From: Branchiostoma belcheri
Lineage: Eukaryota; Chordata; Leptocardii; Amphioxiformes; Branchiostomatidae
DNA: 64,000 nt
NCBI RefSeq assembly: GCF_001625305.1
Contig: NW_017803943.1
Span: 1,919,195-1,983,194 of the forward strand
Direction: 5' to 3'
Shown one piece after another: positions 39,401-48,163 of the stretch (position 1 is its first letter; the number at the start of each line of letters is the position of its first letter). The notes beneath the pieces are model-generated. The model worked only from the letters and a program-made list of their open reading frames with translations, was not told the origin of the DNA and searched no databases. The position numbers and the translations under genes are program-made.

Positions 39401-40021
39401 ACTTATATTTTACACATTATACATTATAGATCTAAAATCAAATTTTAAACAGAAGAATGAAGTTAAGCTTGGCCGTGAACACAATATTAACATACTAACA
39501 ACCTTTTGGTGTAAAATCGTTTTGTCACACTGTAGAATTAGCTACAATTACATTTCCTTAAGCCAGAATGGATTCAAAGCACGCCTGGTAAAACAAGCTA
39601 GACGTCTTCTTGACACTAATTTGAAGCTGGGATTTATAGGAGTGGTCACGTCTTGCGTGGTGGAGGGATCAGTACTGAAAGTGAGAGGCCGTGAGAAAAT
39701 AATCTGGCCATAAGATATTCTGTCTCCTCTCAGCATCTTGTTATCAATCTGCTCTTCTTCACTTTGTTTATTGGGTGTAAAGAAGTAATTATGCATTTAA
39801 AGGTTTCCAAAATTACATGTCTTTGTTACAAAGTGCCTTCCCAATATCTTGTGGTCAACCAGGACATTGATTTAAAAATAAGAATCCTAAGCTCCTATTG
39901 GTCCTTGGGAACGCAGGTTTCTTTATGATAGAAAAATCAGTCAAACAGTACCAATTGGAACTTAGGTTTTCTTATAACAGATTGACACACACGCACACGC
40001 ACACACACACACACACGCACA

Positions 40022-40082
<61 letters not shown>

Positions 40083-43000
40083 TGTCTGAACATTTGTTAC
40101 ACCTTGACACCATGTGAACATCAGATAGACTATGATACTTTGTAAACTTAAATTAGAACCATGGCTTTGCACCATAGTAGTTGTCTCAAAACATCATTGT
40201 CATAAATTATAAGCTATCAAGGCCGCGCTATGGATAGGAAGATAGGAAAACTTACCATGAATTTCCACCGCAACGTAATATTCCTTTTGGCCCACTCCAT
40301 CAATCAGGACCGTCTGTACGTAAAGTCCCTGGTCAGCTGACACGGCCGGTTGTAACGTCAGGGACCCATCCCTGTTTAGTGCCGTCCTTTCCTTCAGCGG
40401 GTCAAAGGTCATGTCTCTGGCATCTTTGCCACTAGGGGACCAGATGGCGACTGCGTTCCGGGAACCGCCATCAGCGCTGTCGATTTTACTCCACGTTATA
40501 GCGATGACGCCATCGAGACTTTCCTGGAATTTGCCGCGGAGGGTTACACGGTCGCCCACCATCCCTCTGACGGTCATAGGGTAGGGGGTGTTGCTGCTCT
40601 CAACCAGGACTTAAGAAATACAATGAAATGTTTATTCACATCATTTATCACAACAATTCCATACAGTAGCAGTTCACTGGCTGAAACATGATTATGACAA
40701 TTAAAGAAAAAGTCAACATTATAAAGATATACACATGGGTTAAATATTAGAGACCTTACAGGGTGCTCTAAGCTTCTAAAATACTTATTTGCGTTGCTAA
40801 CTCTTTATCGTTGAGAAGGCCAACCAGGTATGGTAGTGCACTCCTGCTATACTTCAATCGCATTGTATTATGATTTGCATATCTAAATGCATAACCCTAA
40901 TACAATACTCGAGAAGGTTTTTACAAATTGATAATATAAGGACATAGAAGGCTAGTTTTTTAGATAGATGATGAATCAATAATTCAAGTTCACAACTATT
41001 GAATAAACTAAATACTTCGATAGGTGGCTTCTAAGATTTTTTGCCAAATACAGGCAAAACAATAAATCAACTACTAGCATCTAGTTACAGCGTTTAGAAG
41101 CATACATGAATACTCCTGCCGCAGAATTGATGACGAAGGATTTCTTGACGTCACAAAGAGACAGATTACAAAGGCCATAGATTACAATCTTGATGGGATT
41201 TTTGACCTAATTTTCTGCATGTCTAGCCCTGTAATAGCAATAATAACACCACTTACGAACACGCAACACTGACGAAACTGGCTATAACACTATGTCAGCA
41301 TTAAAAACACGTTTGTAATGCTGGCATAATGCAAATGTTATTCTTTACACAGTGTTTATGAATAATTTCAAATAAATTCTAATTCTAATTTGGGCTTGAA
41401 ACAACGATAAGAATATACAGACGATTATGTACAGATTTCTTGCTTGAAACCTGGTATTGAATTTGTAATAGCCAATACATATGTGATGCTAAGACTAAAA
41501 AAATTTAATTGATATAAATAGATGTATAAGGCAAATGGTGATAACACTGTCTGCGTGAAAATAGTTTCTGGTTGCACCATATGGACATCTACTCATTTGG
41601 ATGATTTTGATACCTTTGACAAATGATTTTGATAGCTTTGAAAAATGATGGGGTTTAAGAAAGAGTAATACGAGACTTGTAATACAAGAAAACTAATTTT
41701 CCATCAGACTGCCCTTTCAATTTTTCTTCCCCGACTATTAAATCATTTATACTGCCTTCTGGTTGGTTTTAAGGTAAAACCCTTCGACAGATATTGGTAG
41801 GAAGTATAATTTGATCATTAACCATCTGTTACTATAGTTTATCAGTATTTTATATGACGTTATAAAAGAGCCTCATAGCATTGATGTGACCGTACGTAAA
41901 GGTACGCAATTATATAATATTTTACATACAATGCCCTAAAATATGGCAATGAAAACTAGATTCCGTATATTAAAGTAACAATTTCCTCATAAACCACAAA
42001 TGCCTGTCATATAAAACACTACTAATAAATCATTAAGAGGGTTTCAAATGCCACCTGCATATACATATTAGCACAGGTAAAATTTAACCATTCCTCTGTA
42101 CTAGATTATGCCCACCATTCCATCTAGACCTTTGCAACTAACTATAGCTGACCAGCAGACTCAATATTGTGCCATAGAAATAGGCAAAGCATTAATTTCG
42201 AAGAACCTGGAGGTATGGCTAAATTAGTACAGATAAAGTTTATGTAGTAATGGCAAATCGAAATACTGCCTGAAACTGTGCATATTTCTTTCCCCTCGCT
42301 CAACAGAATTTGTTACATTTCATGCTATAGATAAATCCAAATGCGTTATAGAAGGAGATAACCTTTACTGTGTATGAATAGGTAAATATATCAAAGGATG
42401 TTTAGCCCTAAGAACTAATAATATACGATACATCAAACTCAACATGTCGATTTATTTCTAAACTTTTATGTCTACTCGGCAAATTTATTTGTAGCCAGTT
42501 TTGTTTACATGTGTAGTTATACACTTTACGAACGTCGCTGCATATTTGTTTTGTGAATAAAGATGGTTTTGTGTACAGAAAATAGCATTTCGAGCCCTGG
42601 AGCAATCTGTCGCATCCTAACGGCTGCTTCATCTTTTAGGTACCAAGCCAATGATGAAGCTCTTCGTTTTATGTATCTAGGTTGATTGCCTTGGCAGGAA
42701 TTTGTTTTAGAAACCTTTCAGGCAGGGCGGCGTTAACATCTCCTGGTCGATAACTAGTGTCTTAGCGTATCTGTGATGTCAGGCCTTTTTGCACCAGCAG
42801 TACTGATGATCATTGATGGAGGGAAGAGAATCGGGGCCGTGACTTAATTAGATTTCCTTTCCAGCTTTCTTCATTTATTAACGACCTGCAATCTTTAATC
42901 AATCTTCCATCTTTGTTTATTTGAATCAGCAAAGCAGAAATCCGCAGATGCATGATACATTAACTCCGGAAGTTGGTAATATTATAAATCTTACAATACA

Positions 43001-43427
43001 TTCATTACAAAGGAATTCCGCACACGAGATTCTGATCATTTACTTACATTCACTGTCTGAATATCATAACAATTCTTTGCAGTAGAGCTTTTGACAGCAA
43101 TGTACTGATCATTGACGATTCTTTAAGCTAAAAACTACCATATAGCTATGTCTTTTATGAATATGTATATAGATGCATTAGGACTTTAAAAGATGAAAAC
43201 ATTATCTTTTTAATATATTTTGGCTAACCCTTACCTCTGCCTTCATGATCTGAAAGAAAATTGGCATGCAGGCCGAATTGAAATTCTCATCAATAAAGCA
43301 AGGTTCGAGCAAACAAACAAATGAGTATCTCTATGAGATTACCATACGTGTATACATGTACGTTTGTTTACATACCAAAGACAAAAGAGATGACAAGAAG
43401 ACCGCTCGTCCTTCCGTTCACCACCAT
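27250..43427 (-). CDS. Ig-domain transmembrane receptor with cytoplasmic SH3 domain (496 aa, 7 coding exons)
   Basis: Coding exons in transcript order: 43427-43376, 43249-43235, 40609-40256, 34608-34309, 32739-32443, 31758-31501, 27464-27250. They sum to 1491 nt (497 codons) and all six introns are GT-AG and phase 1. Predicted protein: signal peptide about 1-17; V-like Ig 23-140 without its cysteines (Gly48, Gln121) but with Trp62; Ig 141-240 (Cys165, Trp179, Cys222); I-set-like Ig 241-339 (Cys264, Trp276, Cys314); transmembrane helix about 352-376; cytoplasmic tail with PPIP; SH3 about 427-482. Likely N-glycosylation sites are N169, N204, N219, N247, N273 and N307. The V-then-C2 order and cysteine-free V domain recall HEPACAM and CD2/SLAM receptors, suggesting cell adhesion or recognition at the plasma membrane with SH3-mediated recruitment inside. 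Those two Ig families usually have two Ig domains and no SH3. The model rests on splice sites, phase and domain fit; no transcript was available. Confidence 0.85.
27475..27945. repeat. Tandem repeat, 167-bp period, about 2.9 copies
   Basis: Units start at about 27475, 27641 and 27808. Each reads taaataacagaagataaaag, then ggcgcccaatgcaacttcag (or a variant), gcaaaactggattttcattc, and ttctgttatttatat at the end. The first unit begins within the acceptor region of the SH3 exon and the last merges into the family B MITE. Copies are highly similar, so the expansion is recent. Confidence 0.9.
27846..28563. mobile_element. MITE-like element, family B, full length
   Basis: Left terminus aaggcgcccgatgcaacttc followed by ggggcagcaaaactgg. 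Right terminus ttctgccctaacatcatttt followed by gggtgccgtt, its inverted counterpart. Internal words are cgcctcacgtagcttgtttt, ttaaacgcttcaagtatg and ggcagtaaatgt-like blocks. The interior is partly palindromic around 28160-28250 (ttcctcatccagaatatttg versus aatattctggacgaggaaaa). No coding capacity. Lies in the last intron of the Ig-SH3 gene. Confidence 0.75.
28564..30139. other. Intron 6 of the Ig-SH3 gene, unassigned part
   Basis: Contains a further family B end fragment at about 29460-29585 (aggttttgctgccatgaaat). No additional exon recognised. Confidence 0.45.
30140..30330 (-). mobile_element. SINE-type 3' fragment, inverted
   Basis: Read on the minus strand it contains cacttaggtgaaaatgagta, ggttagggacgtccctctgg, a ggggaaccacaccccacgca block and cgttaaagaacccactacac. 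The first words overlap the 3' end of the SINE at 34690-34850, so this seems to be the downstream part of the same family. A degenerate agtgagtgagtg run lies at its upstream end. Confidence 0.5.
30569..31560. repeat. Five tandem 200-bp units derived from the exon 6 donor region
   Basis: Units start near 30569, 30781, 31001, 31201 and 31401. Each begins on the plus strand with ttttatagcactttgcacca and contains atttggcagaatttcaattg. Units 1, 2 and 4 clearly retain sequence matching the 3' end of coding exon 6 and its splice donor; unit 5 is the functional exon end. Unit 3 is heavily diverged. Unit 1 keeps a consensus donor (CAG|GTAAGG); unit 4 has an in-frame TAA and a destroyed donor. Confidence 0.85.
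31501..31758 (-). CDS. Coding exon 6: transmembrane helix and juxtamembrane tail
   Basis: The acceptor is a tandem NAGNAG (tccctagcag), so the exon starts at 31758 or 31755. The donor is CCAG|GTAATT. It encodes VRRLFK, then a helix of about 25 hydrophobic residues with a glycine zipper-like GSVAGG, then CRRDKHR as the cytoplasmic stop-transfer. The tail contains VVPPIPE and is acidic towards the end (CDEDFD). Decayed copies of its 3' end lie downstream at 30569-31400. Confidence 0.88.
31759..32442. other. Intron 5 of the Ig-SH3 gene
   Basis: No further exon or clear repeat recognised between the third Ig exon and the transmembrane exon. Confidence 0.5.
32443..32739 (-). CDS. Coding exon 5: third Ig domain (I-set-like)
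   Basis: Acceptor taaacattacag|AC, donor ACAG|GTGGGT, phase 1 at both ends. It contains GESVELLCQAEGNPTPNVTW and ESQDYLCVASND (Cys264-Trp276-Cys314). Fusion with exon 4 reads DVLYAAKIINIS, as expected for adjacent Ig domains. Confidence 0.9.
32968..33137. mobile_element. Foldback element, about 170 bp
   Basis: About 50 bp at the left end (gaattatccatgttaagacc through attgaacgaaacgatatt) is inversely repeated at the right end (aatatcgtttcgttcaataa through ttaagatggataattc). An inner inverted pair, taccttaaattatgcat and atatgctttaaggta, extends the hairpin. Related sequence lies at about 34160-34258. Located in intron 4. Confidence 0.8.
33138..34308. other. Intron 4 of the Ig-SH3 gene, remaining part
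   Basis: AT-rich. The stretch 34160-34258 contains another short inverted pair (tatgcgtaaatgttccg and cctttacgcatgctttaagg) related to the foldback at 32968. No exon recognised. Confidence 0.45.
34309..34608 (-). CDS. Coding exon 4: second Ig domain (C2-like)
   Basis: Acceptor cttctctcctag|TG and donor GCTGT|GTAAGT, phase 1 at both ends, exactly one domain. It contains LSIHCSV, IYWTKDG and GGNYSCVAEY, giving Cys165-Trp179-Cys222, and three N-X-S/T sites. Fusion with exon 3 reads EIHVPPTVRLSMP, the usual strand-to-strand Ig junction. Confidence 0.9.
34690..34850 (+). mobile_element. tRNA-derived SINE
   Basis: A-box-like tagcagagtgttcgg at about 34721 and B-box-like ggttcaaaccc at 34756-34766, about 35 bp apart as in RNA polymerase III promoters. 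They are followed by cttgggaagggcactttaca and a cactcaagtggaaatgagta tail typical of marine invertebrate SINEs. It lies in intron 3 just upstream of exon 4, in the opposite orientation to the gene, and creates a false N-terminal extension if exon 4 is read from the nearest ATG. Confidence 0.7.
35061..35194. repeat. Perfect 67-bp tandem duplication
   Basis: The 67-bp unit starting cgtcgtcgaagttatataat and ending ccattccacaatat occurs at 35061-35127 and again at 35128-35194 with no difference that I can see. Very recent duplication, or an assembly artefact, in intron 3. Confidence 0.9.
35195..37944. other. Intron 3 of the Ig-SH3 gene, unassigned
   Basis: No exon recognised. Around 36380-36505 several TAATTA/AATTAG-type homeodomain-like words cluster (agctaattgg, tcaattagg, gctaattacg); this could be regulatory but is weak. 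Confidence 0.35.
37945..38312. mobile_element. MITE-like element, family A, second subtype
   Basis: Left end ggccatgttgattttattac, right end tgtcaaacatataatcaaca followed by ctgcctta. The interior matches the 7536-7948 copy (gaataatagactc, tttggaat, cagctg). Overlapping open frames are not genes. Confidence 0.7.
38313..39983. other. Intron 3 of the Ig-SH3 gene, unassigned
   Basis: AT-rich intronic DNA, no exon recognised. Confidence 0.4.
39984..40080. repeat. CA/GT dinucleotide microsatellite
   Basis: About 95 bp of (CA)n interrupted by CG units (cacacacgcacacgcg). It sits about 180 bp inside intron 3, downstream of the V-domain exon donor. Confidence 0.97.
40256..40609 (-). CDS. Coding exon 3: V-like Ig domain lacking the disulfide cysteines
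   Basis: Acceptor tttcttaag|TC, donor CATG|GTAAGT, phase 1 at both ends; one exon equals one domain. The V-set framework is clear: GDRVTL (B strand), ITWSKI (C strand, Trp62), an Arg97-Asp115 type pair and SADQGLYVQTV (F strand). The residues expected to be Cys are Gly48 and Gln121. Loss of both is shared with the N-terminal V domains of CD2, SLAM and HEPACAM proteins. Confidence 0.85.
40610..43234. other. Intron 2 of the Ig-SH3 gene
   Basis: AT-rich, about 2.6 kb between the microexon and the V-like exon. No further exon or strong repeat recognised. Confidence 0.5.
43235..43249 (-). CDS. Coding exon 2: 15-nt microexon
   Basis: The minus strand reads aattttctttcag|atcatgaaggcagag|gtaagg: a strong acceptor and a consensus donor 15 nt apart. 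Length is a multiple of three and phase is 1 on both sides, adding DHEGR between the signal peptide and the V-like domain. Skipping it keeps the frame (a V codon forms either way), so it could be alternatively spliced. Confidence 0.6.
43376..43427 (-). CDS. Coding exon 1: signal peptide
   Basis: ATG at 43427-43425 lies in a good context (gccATGG) and encodes MVVNGRTSGLLVISFVF. This is a short basic start followed by a hydrophobic core, a typical signal peptide. The exon ends G|GTATGT, phase 1. The 5' UTR of the same exon probably extends to 43496, where an acceptor ttgtttcag is present. The upstream in-exon sequence is GC-rich. Confidence 0.75.
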
Positions 43428-43496
43428 GGCTGAGTCCGGGTTAGTTCCTGTCCACTTCGGTGACTCACAGGCCGCTGAACCCGCGAAGCAACAGTC

Positions 43497-46400
43497 CTGA
43501 AACAAGTTTAAAAGCCCGTAAATGCAGAGGCAGCAGAAAAACGTTCAGCTCTGGCCTTCGATACTTTGATCTGCCGTGTTGAAGCATGTCCAAAGCAATA
43601 TCCGATATGGCAACTATGTGTAATATGCTGCAGGTTAACCTCCCTTTACGATCAGATGCTGCAAACTGGCCATAAGGTGACAGTTCCTTGATTGAATACG
43701 GACGGTTGGTTCTGTAATGGTCTCTTATTGACATAATGTTCTCACTAATGTCCCGACATCGTCTTTAGGTCTTAGGAAGTGATGGCAGAGAAACGCTGCG
43801 ATGTCCTTTTTTTAAAACCGGCTGATAGATATCTGTCCTCTTGCCGCCGCTTTGGGAAGACAGTTGTTGTTTTCAAACATGGCAGTCTGCTAGCTTACAG
43901 TGTAGTTAAGGCCCAAACCTCGCCAAAGGTAGACCTACAGATGTTCGACATTTACGAAAAGACGTCGTGCGTATGCTTGATGAAGACTACTCATCAAATT
44001 CCGGGGCTTTCAGGCCGATCCCGTGGTAGAAAGAGCGCCTCTTGCCTATCGATCTCGTGCGAAAACCCTGTCTGCACACAGCCAACCAATCGGGTATATA
44101 ATTGATAGTTGGGCCGCCGCTCCGCATTGCACTGAAGATAATGTGGTTACGGTCTTTCGCGGAGGCCTATCTGGGTGGGGGATTAGATCTCCACCTCGAA
44201 CATAACGCGCCAATTTGCAGCCCAATCAAAAATGTACTCGCAATCACTTTGATGTGATATAGGCTTGCCGAGAATACAATTAACGCCGGGAGAAGCGAAT
44301 TTCCGCCCCGAACCGCTTCGCCTTCCCAGATCGCTGGATACCGTGTTGTGTGTGTGTGACGTTATTGCACTGCACATTTGGAAATTGGAAAGCGGTGGAG
44401 CCGATATGTCATAGCTTGGATTATAGCATCGGGAATAAAGTGAACGAGGGCCCTACGAATGGATCTCATTTATTGCACCACGCACATAAGAAATACGCGA
44501 CAAACTTTGCTCCAAGGAGCAAAAAAACTTCCTGAAATGATATTATGATGAATGCGCAACGGGAATGACACCAAGGCCTGTGAACCTTTAGAGGGATGTT
44601 TTAACTCCCTAACCAAGAGGCCCTGCTCCAAAAGACGCCATCTCTAGTGGAAAACTTCACTTAACGCCCGCACCAAAGGGCGTTAGTAGAACCTCACTTG
44701 GCGGTCGACCGAAAAGCATCACCACTAAGATAACATCCTCAACATAAATCATGGTATGATTGCTTGTCGTCGTTGTCATGTGAGTGTTTGGATATAGATG
44801 GGAAGCAATTCCGCTTTTGTCAGATCATTTGTAAAATTACAGAGAACTAGAGAAAATTGCTTTGGGCACGATTTTAATATTTCAGCATTTCTGACATTTA
44901 AGGTGAAAGGAAAGACAAAAATTCTCATCTTTACAGTTATTACAAGTTACGTTATAAATCATGATGTTACGTTATAAATGTGTGTAAAATACAACTCAAA
45001 TAGTGATGAAATTTCATTTTAAGGAAGAGTAAAAAGAAGTCAATGTTTGTATTTCATGCTCCTAACTGCATTACATGGGCTGCTTTTTGTTGCACACCAC
45101 CACTATAATAACTGTAAAACTGTAAAACTATTATGTCTCATAAATATGTAATTGCTTAATCCTGCATGAGGTTTAAACCTATTATCGTACCATTATTGCA
45201 TAACTACGCATCCGTTTTATGAATACCATAAATATAACCCTTCACTACTAAATCTGGAAACAATAAAACCCGAAAATGCAATTCAAACTTCAGAATATTC
45301 AAGGGAAAGGCATGACCTTTTCTGAAGAAATATGAAGAAATATGAAGAAAACTTGGAAACTTTACTCTCTCAGTTATCGAAGTTTATATCACACGTCGTA
45401 TTTGAATTGTGGTCGCCCATTCATTATATTCTGTTCGACAATAAAATGCATGCGGGCAATATCCAGTTTCAACAAATACGGTGGTTACCTATTATTTTCC
45501 GATAGTTGATTTATAGGCAGGCGGTGGAAGATGGATATGTCTAGCCGGTGTTTTGGAGGTCATACGCGCAGGGTTCTTTTATCTTATGCGGTGCAGATGT
45601 TTGCCGGTGAGAGGATTGAGAGGGGGTCAGGGGGAAAAGTCGGTGTGAGGTTTCAGGTCGTTGTAAAACAGAGAATATCAGATGCTATGAAAAAATGATA
45701 TTTTCCCCGTGGAAAAATTGTATTGAAGGAAAGTCCAGACTGTGGTCGGGGTCGAATTAAGTAAGTAGGAAGAGACATTGTCAAAACAAAATCGTCTAGA
45801 CACAGCAATTTAGTTATTACAATACCTCGCTAAAAGATGAATACTGTAATTTAATTCACTTTATGTTCGCGGTTGCAAAAGTTCACGGTCTGAGAAAAAC
45901 TGGTGTTCATGGATTTATATGTTCACAGTGGCGGCAGGTGTAGAAAAAGGAAAGTAAGTGAATCATTTGCTAACGGTAATGCTAAGTTCGCGGTACAGAA
46001 GTGACCGCGAAAACCGAGAACACAAAAGTACCGTGAAAAATCAAATTACAGTAACAGAAATCTGCCTTGGGAATGCGAATGCAGCAATGAGCAATTTCTG
46101 TCTTCATCGAAGCAGTCAAGATGCGTTTGAAAGATTAAACACAGCTCCTTGTAGTTTCACAGACCCTTTTACGGGATTACCTTCAGCAAAACAATTGCCT
46201 GAACGTTTAAGTCACTATCTGGCGTCTTGCTCATTATAGCTAAGCTAAGTTTTCTCAAATTTAAGTCTGGTTGTCAGTGACGATATATGTCATCCTGGCT
46301 CACTTGAAACATCCGCCATGGAACTACTACAAACGTTTCAACTTATATAACCTGGTTCCAAAACGGGCACACACGTATTCATGTATGCACACCCTTTGTG

Positions 46401-47935
46401 GGCAAAAGATCGAGAGATCCATCGATTGAAAGAAGGGTTCGAATGAAGAAAGGAAATCTATTGTTGCGTCTTTACCCTGAGGATTTCACATATCGATTCT
46501 TGGGCAACTGTGGAATCCAAGGCCTTGCGATGGTAAGGCAAAGGGATGGAACAGACGTGCTCTCACAGGTTAAGTGCTCTGAAAGGTCTTCATAAAAATT
46601 TCACTGACTCTGATTAGACCTGACTTCACTGTAAGTAGATGACAATCAAGTAGGCGGTTATTCTTTAGAATTCCCTAAGCATAACTGTAAAGCGGCTATC
46701 GCATCAGCGTAAATGGTGAAGCTCTCCTTGGTGGAAAATTAGTGAGGAAAATGTAATAATAGGCTTGATTGAATTGCTATCGTGCCCGCAATTTGATGGA
46801 TTTCTTTCCATATCCTGCCAGCGCATTCACCACTTAGCCGGGCTTCAATGTCATTTCTATCGGCAACCGTCATGCGGGCAGTGCAGCCGCCCCCTTTTTG
46901 CTATTGAATCTTGCCGCAGGCCGTGCCTAGAATGGCCGGCACAGCAGCACGATGCATACATACATACAGGCAGGCAGGCTTCGCTTTAACATATGCGCAA
47001 ATATCAAGACCCATCAATTTAAAGGATCTCAAAGAAGAGAGGCCGAAAAAAGGACAGCTTTTGAAGAACCTTTTAACCGGATTCCGGGATGAGCAACGTG
47101 GTATCATTGGGTTACCAACGATAAATGTTTACTCAGAGGAAGGCACGTATTACCAGGCGGTCGATTGCTATCGACCTGTACATCAAGACGGTTTCACCTT
47201 CACACACATCGATGTGATGTCCGAATGTACTCATCCAGATGAGGCTGCTTGCGGCAGCGTTTCCACTATCAGATAAATTGGCTGACCGCTGTCCACGTTT
47301 TGGCCTCACAGCTTCTTGAAAGCAAGAAATAGAATAATCCATTATTCGATACTTGCTCTCTAGTGCGTGGCAAAACCGTTGCTGCTCGGCCGAGGTGTTG
47401 GAGATGGGGGGGGGGTGTAAAGGTAGTGGCGATTTTCTTATCTACGAAAGAATAGCCATTGACGTAGATAAACATCAAGACGCTATGGTCCAATTTTTCA
47501 ATAGCGATCATGATAGCCATAGTAGCGAAGCTGTAAGAGGGCGATAACGCTTTGAAGTGTGAAGTAGGCTGGCTACGCCAGGGCCCAAGTGCAATCGAAA
47601 TCCCCCCATCTAAGCCACGACACTCTGCAGGACGTCAACACTTAATAGCATTGGAGATCATCTGTCGGAGATGCACACACACACACACACTCACAAACGG
47701 CTCTGTCATGACCTTAGCGGACACGCTGTGCTGCACCCGGATATTTTTAACATGTGCAGCAATGCTGAACACAACTCCACAAGCCGATTTGATAACGCAT
47801 AAAGCAAGGTACTGTATCTCTGTCTCCGCGAGTGGCAATGTAGGAATCGAACGCGGCCAGCAGTAAGGCATATGTGAACACACGTCGTTATTGATATGGG
47901 CATGACTATAGTACCTGAATGCTTCGCAGTCTTAC
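43497..47935. other. Probable 5' UTR intron of the Ig-SH3 gene
   Basis: Bounded by the acceptor ttgtttcag at 43497 and a consensus donor CAACAG|GTAAGA at 47935 (minus strand). Open frames in this stretch (43779-44105, 45958-46239, 46911-47276) have no recognisable domain. It contains a MITE at 45838-46055 and a short CA run at 47671-47690. Confidence 0.35.
45838..46055. mobile_element. Short MITE with GC-rich core
   Basis: Left end aatactgtaatttaattcac, right end aaatcaaattacagta, inverted. The interior contains cgcggttgcaaaagttcacg and cgcggtacagaagtgaccgc blocks. Non-coding. Confidence 0.6.
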
Positions 47936-48130
47936 CTGTTGGACAGTCGCTGCTCTCAACCCCTGGGATGTTGTGGTTCTGAAATCCAGCCCAGTGGCCC
48001 ACTGCAGCCGCCGGTATGCCTGTGTAAAATGTCCCGCGGCCTGTGCGTAGCTAGGGTTGACTACGGACCCTGTTCGTGCGTAGGTAACTCCGCCTAGAAT
48101 TCCTCTTCGTTCACATCGACCAGCAGCCGG
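47936..48130 (-). other. Candidate non-coding first exon of the Ig-SH3 gene
   Basis: Read on the minus strand: a TATA-like cgtatatagg at 48163-48154, then relatively GC-rich sequence, then CAACAG|GTAAGA at 47936/47935. The next suitable acceptor upstream of the signal-peptide ATG is at 43497. Transcription start near 48130 is an estimate from the TATA position. An internal acceptor-like ctggatttcag could split this region. No transcript evidence. Confidence 0.35.
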
Positions 48131-48153
48131 CTGAGTCTGCAGTTGTACCAAAT

Positions 48154-48163
48154 CCTATATACG
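48154..48163 (-). promoter_or_regulatory. Possible TATA box
   Basis: TATATA at 48161-48156 on the minus strand, about 225 bp upstream of a consensus splice donor, with no competing open frame. It would drive the Ig-SH3 gene if the first-exon model is right. Confidence 0.3.

Noticed and set aside
39898..40089. Open frames of alternating Thr-His or Val-Cys
   Set aside because: These are CA/GT microsatellite translations.
46911..47276. 121-codon plus-strand open frame
   Set aside because: No recognisable domain or homologous exon nearby; the length is within chance expectation for this much sequence.
47552..47883. Opposing open frames over a CA run near 47671
   Set aside because: They are simple-repeat-assisted frames without other coding features.
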